A stretch of 64,000 nt of DNA from Gammaproteobacteria bacterium (GTDB lineage: Bacteria > Pseudomonadota > Gammaproteobacteria > Steroidobacterales > GCA-2729495), in contig QUBU01000016.1 of the NCBI GenBank assembly GCA_014337915.1, positions 1-64,000 of the forward strand. Direction: 5' to 3'. Under the pieces are notes generated by a model. It ran no database searches. It saw nothing but the letters and a program-made list of their open reading frames with translations, and was not told the DNA's origin. How positions within the stretch are numbered: position 1 is the first letter of the stretch; every line of letters begins with the position of its first letter. Positions 62,224-64,000 of this stretch are shown piece by piece. The translations under genes were made by a program, and so were the position numbers.

Positions 62224-64000
62224 ATGAAGCCAAGGATGCTGGCGCTCGGCGCCCTGATGCTGCTGGGCGGCTGCGGTGCACCGCCGCCACCGCCACCCGC
62301 CGTAGCCCCGGCGCCGGCCGTGGCGCAACCGCCGGCCGGCCAGCGGCTGCGTGACCTGGTCGAGGGCTGGTTCGAGGATTACCTGAAGCTCAATCCGGTC
62401 GCCGCCACCTTCATCGGTGACCACCGCTATGACGCCCAGCTCGCCATCCCCGATGCCGCCCATGAGGCAGCGTCGAAGGCTTTGCAGCAGCGCGGGCTCG
62501 ACGGGCTCGCGGGCATCGATCCGGCCGCACTCGAGCCCGCCGAGCGCATCAGCCGGGAAATCTTCGACTACGCGCGGCGCACCGACCTGGAGAATGGCCA
62601 GTATCCCGGCCGGCTGCTGCCGATCGACCAGTTCAACAACCCGGCGGCGTTCTTCGCCCAGCTCGGCTCCGGCCAGGTGGTGCAGCCCTTCGACACCGTG
62701 CAGGACTACGAGCGCTTCGCCACGCGCATGAGCCACTTCTCCGCCTGGGTAAACCAGGTCATCGCCAACATGCGTGCCGGTGTGGCCCGCGGCATCGTCC
62801 CGCCGCGGCTGGTCGTGGAGCGCAGCATCCCGCAGGTCGCCGCCATCGCCGTCGGCAGCGCCGAGAAGAGCGTGTTCTGGCAGCCCATCGCCAGGCTGCC
62901 GAGGAGTTTCTCCGCCGCCGACCGCGCGCGCCTCACGCGCGCCTACCGCGACGTCATCGGCGGCGCCGTGCTGCCTGCCTACCAGCGCCTGCTCGCCTTC
63001 CTGCGCGACCAGTACCTGTGGCAGGCCCGCAGCAGCATCGGGCTCGACGCGCTGCCCGAGGGCCGCCAGTGGTATGCCTTCCTGGCGCGCGCCTACACCA
63101 CGACGGACACGCCGGTTGAGGAAATCCACGCCATCGGCTTGCGCGAGCTGGAGCGCATCGAGGCGCAGATCAGCGCGCAGATGGGCCGCGTCGGCTTCCA
63201 CGGCAGCGTCGCGGCGCTGGCCGCCTCGATGCGCCAGGATCCGCAGCAGCGCTTCGGCAGCGAGGCGGCGCTGCTCGACGCTTACCGCCAGGAGGAGCAG
63301 CGGGTGCTGGCCGCGGTGCCGCGGCTGTTCAGCCTGGTGCCGAAGGCCAGGCTGGAGATCCGGCCCATGGAAGCCTTCCGCGCCGGCTCGGCGGCCGCCG
63401 CCGAGTACTACGCGCCCGCGGCCGACGGCTCGCGCCCCGGCATTTTCTTCGTCAACACCTCCGACCTGCCGGCACGCCCCCGCTACGACGTCGGGACCAC
63501 CTTCCTTCACGAGGCCATCCCCGGCCACCACTTCCAGCTGGCGCTCACCGTGGAGAACGGCAACCTGCCGCGCTTCCAGCGCTTCGGCAGCGACGACAGC
63601 TTCGCCAATGCCCCGGACATCACCACCGCCTATGTCGAGGGCTGGGCGCTGTACGCGGAGAGCCTTGGCGACGAGCTCGGCCTGTACAACGATCCCTGGA
63701 TGAAGCTCGGCAACCTCTACGCCGACGCCTGGCGGGCGGCGCGTCTGGTGGTGGACACCGGCATCCACGCCAAAGGCTGGACCCGCGAACAGGCCATCGA
63801 CTATCTGCTGGCCCACACCGCGATGTCCCGCAGCGAAGCCACTGCCGAGGTCGAACGCTACATCGCCTGGCCGGGCCAGGCGCTGGCCTACAAGATGGGT
63901 GAGCTCGGCATCCGCCGGCTGCGCAGCGCGGCCGAGCAGGCGCTCGGCCCGCGCTTCGACCCGCGGGCCTTCCACGCCGCGGTGCTGGAGGACGGGCCCA
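62224..64000 (+). CDS. DUF885-family lipoprotein, putative metallopeptidase (3'-truncated by window)
   Basis: The reading frame starts with an ATG at 62224 (GGAG eight bases upstream) and stays open to the window end, giving at least 592 residues. A lipoprotein signal with L-G-G-C is followed by a Pro/Ala linker. The DUF885 body shows a zinc-type H429-E-x4-H-H (L-H-E-A-I-P-G-H-H) with Y-V-E-G-W-A-L-Y-A-E shortly after, as in the gluzincin-like peptidases of this family. Peptidase activity is likely, and the substrate is unknown. The gene lies divergent from hemW. Confidence 0.92.
   Translation, partial: MKPRMLALGALMLLGGCGAPPPPPPAVAPAPAVAQPPAGQRLRDLVEGWFEDYLKLNPVAATFIGDHRYDAQLAIPDAAHEAASKALQQRGLDGLAGIDPAALEPAERISREIFDYARRTDLENGQYPGRLLPIDQFNNPAAFFAQLGSGQVVQPFDTVQDYERFATRMSHFSAWVNQVIANMRAGVARGIVPPRLVVERSIPQVAAIAVGSAEKSVFWQPIARLPRSFSAADRARLTRAYRDVIGGAVLPAYQRLLAFLRDQYLWQARSSIGLDALPEGRQWYAFLARAYTTTDTPVEEIHAIGLRELERIEAQISAQMGRVGFHGSVAALAASMRQDPQQRFGSEAALLDAYRQEEQRVLAAVPRLFSLVPKARLEIRPMEAFRAGSAAAAEYYAPAADGSRPGIFFVNTSDLPARPRYDVGTTFLHEAIPGHHFQLALTVENGNLPRFQRFGSDDSFANAPDITTAYVEGWALYAESLGDELGLYNDPWMKLGNLYADAWRAARLVVDTGIHAKGWTREQAIDYLLAHTAMSRSEATAEVERYIAWPGQALAYKMGELGIRRLRSAAEQALGPRFDPRAFHAAVLEDGP

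Noticed and set aside
62170..63975. 601-codon open frame on the minus strand
   Set aside because: It lies antisense to the DUF885 lipoprotein gene, whose sequence carries the zinc motif and lipobox.

Overview
The window is about 67% G+C chromosomal DNA, densely packed with genes and without rRNA, tRNA or CRISPR. Gene content points to a Gammaproteobacterium near the Xanthomonadales/Steroidobacterales. The supporting genes are an arginine decarboxylase-deoxyhypusine synthase-like-agmatine deiminase-carbamoylputrescine amidase polyamine set, a CopL-like/CopA/CopB copper locus, cd1 nitrite reductase with NnrS, Rieske oxygenases and a type II molybdoenzyme. The taxonomic placement is inference from gene content only.

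Region 1 (1-11.3 kb) is respiratory and oxidative metabolism. It holds two Rieske oxygenase alpha subunits around nnrS, a UbiM-like flavin hydroxylase, a nirS with an additional N-terminal cytochrome c domain followed by a porin, and a small membrane protein. A cytochrome b561 comes next, then a TetR gene that carries a near-perfect 14-bp inverted-repeat operator and is coupled to a polytopic membrane protein. Region 2 (11.3-18.2 kb) is a leftward operon. In transcription order it encodes a nitrilase-superfamily protein lacking its catalytic Cys and Lys, a Tat-exported molybdopterin alpha subunit with an altered FS0 motif, its four-cluster ferredoxin beta subunit, an NTF2-like protein, an MgtC-like membrane protein and an exported NAD(P)-binding protein.

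Region 3 (18.3-32.4 kb) is mixed: a methyltransferase, a REP-associated transposase (RAYT) with intact inverted ends, a Ser/Thr kinase fused to a TonB-like C-terminal domain, an SDR, a PQQ dehydrogenase and a PRMT-type methyltransferase. A Crp-family regulator follows, divergent from DUF2934/PilZ genes across a perfect TTAAC-N4-GTTAA palindrome, and then an ECF sigma/FecR/TonB-receptor signalling set.

Region 4 (32.6-36.9 kb) is the most interesting block. It is a tightly overlapped operon of a thermostable-hemolysin-family protein, an AMP-forming ligase, a heme-oxygenase-like putative di-iron oxidase, an SDR and an exported TPR-like protein. It reads like a small lipid or acyl-metabolite pathway with no product I can name.

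Region 5 (37-64 kb) holds tamA-tamB, a degenerate PAS histidine kinase that lacks the phospho-accepting His, a SPOR lipoprotein, pdxH, a REPIN-type element sharing its end core with the RAYT cassette, and the copper locus. The polyamine genes follow with a 30-bp perfect hairpin, then a DsbA-like protein, an NlpC/P60 lipoprotein, a HerA-like ATPase, a YpfJ-like metallopeptidase, hemW and a DUF885 lipoprotein cut by the window end. No intergenic stretch exceeds about 200 bp.
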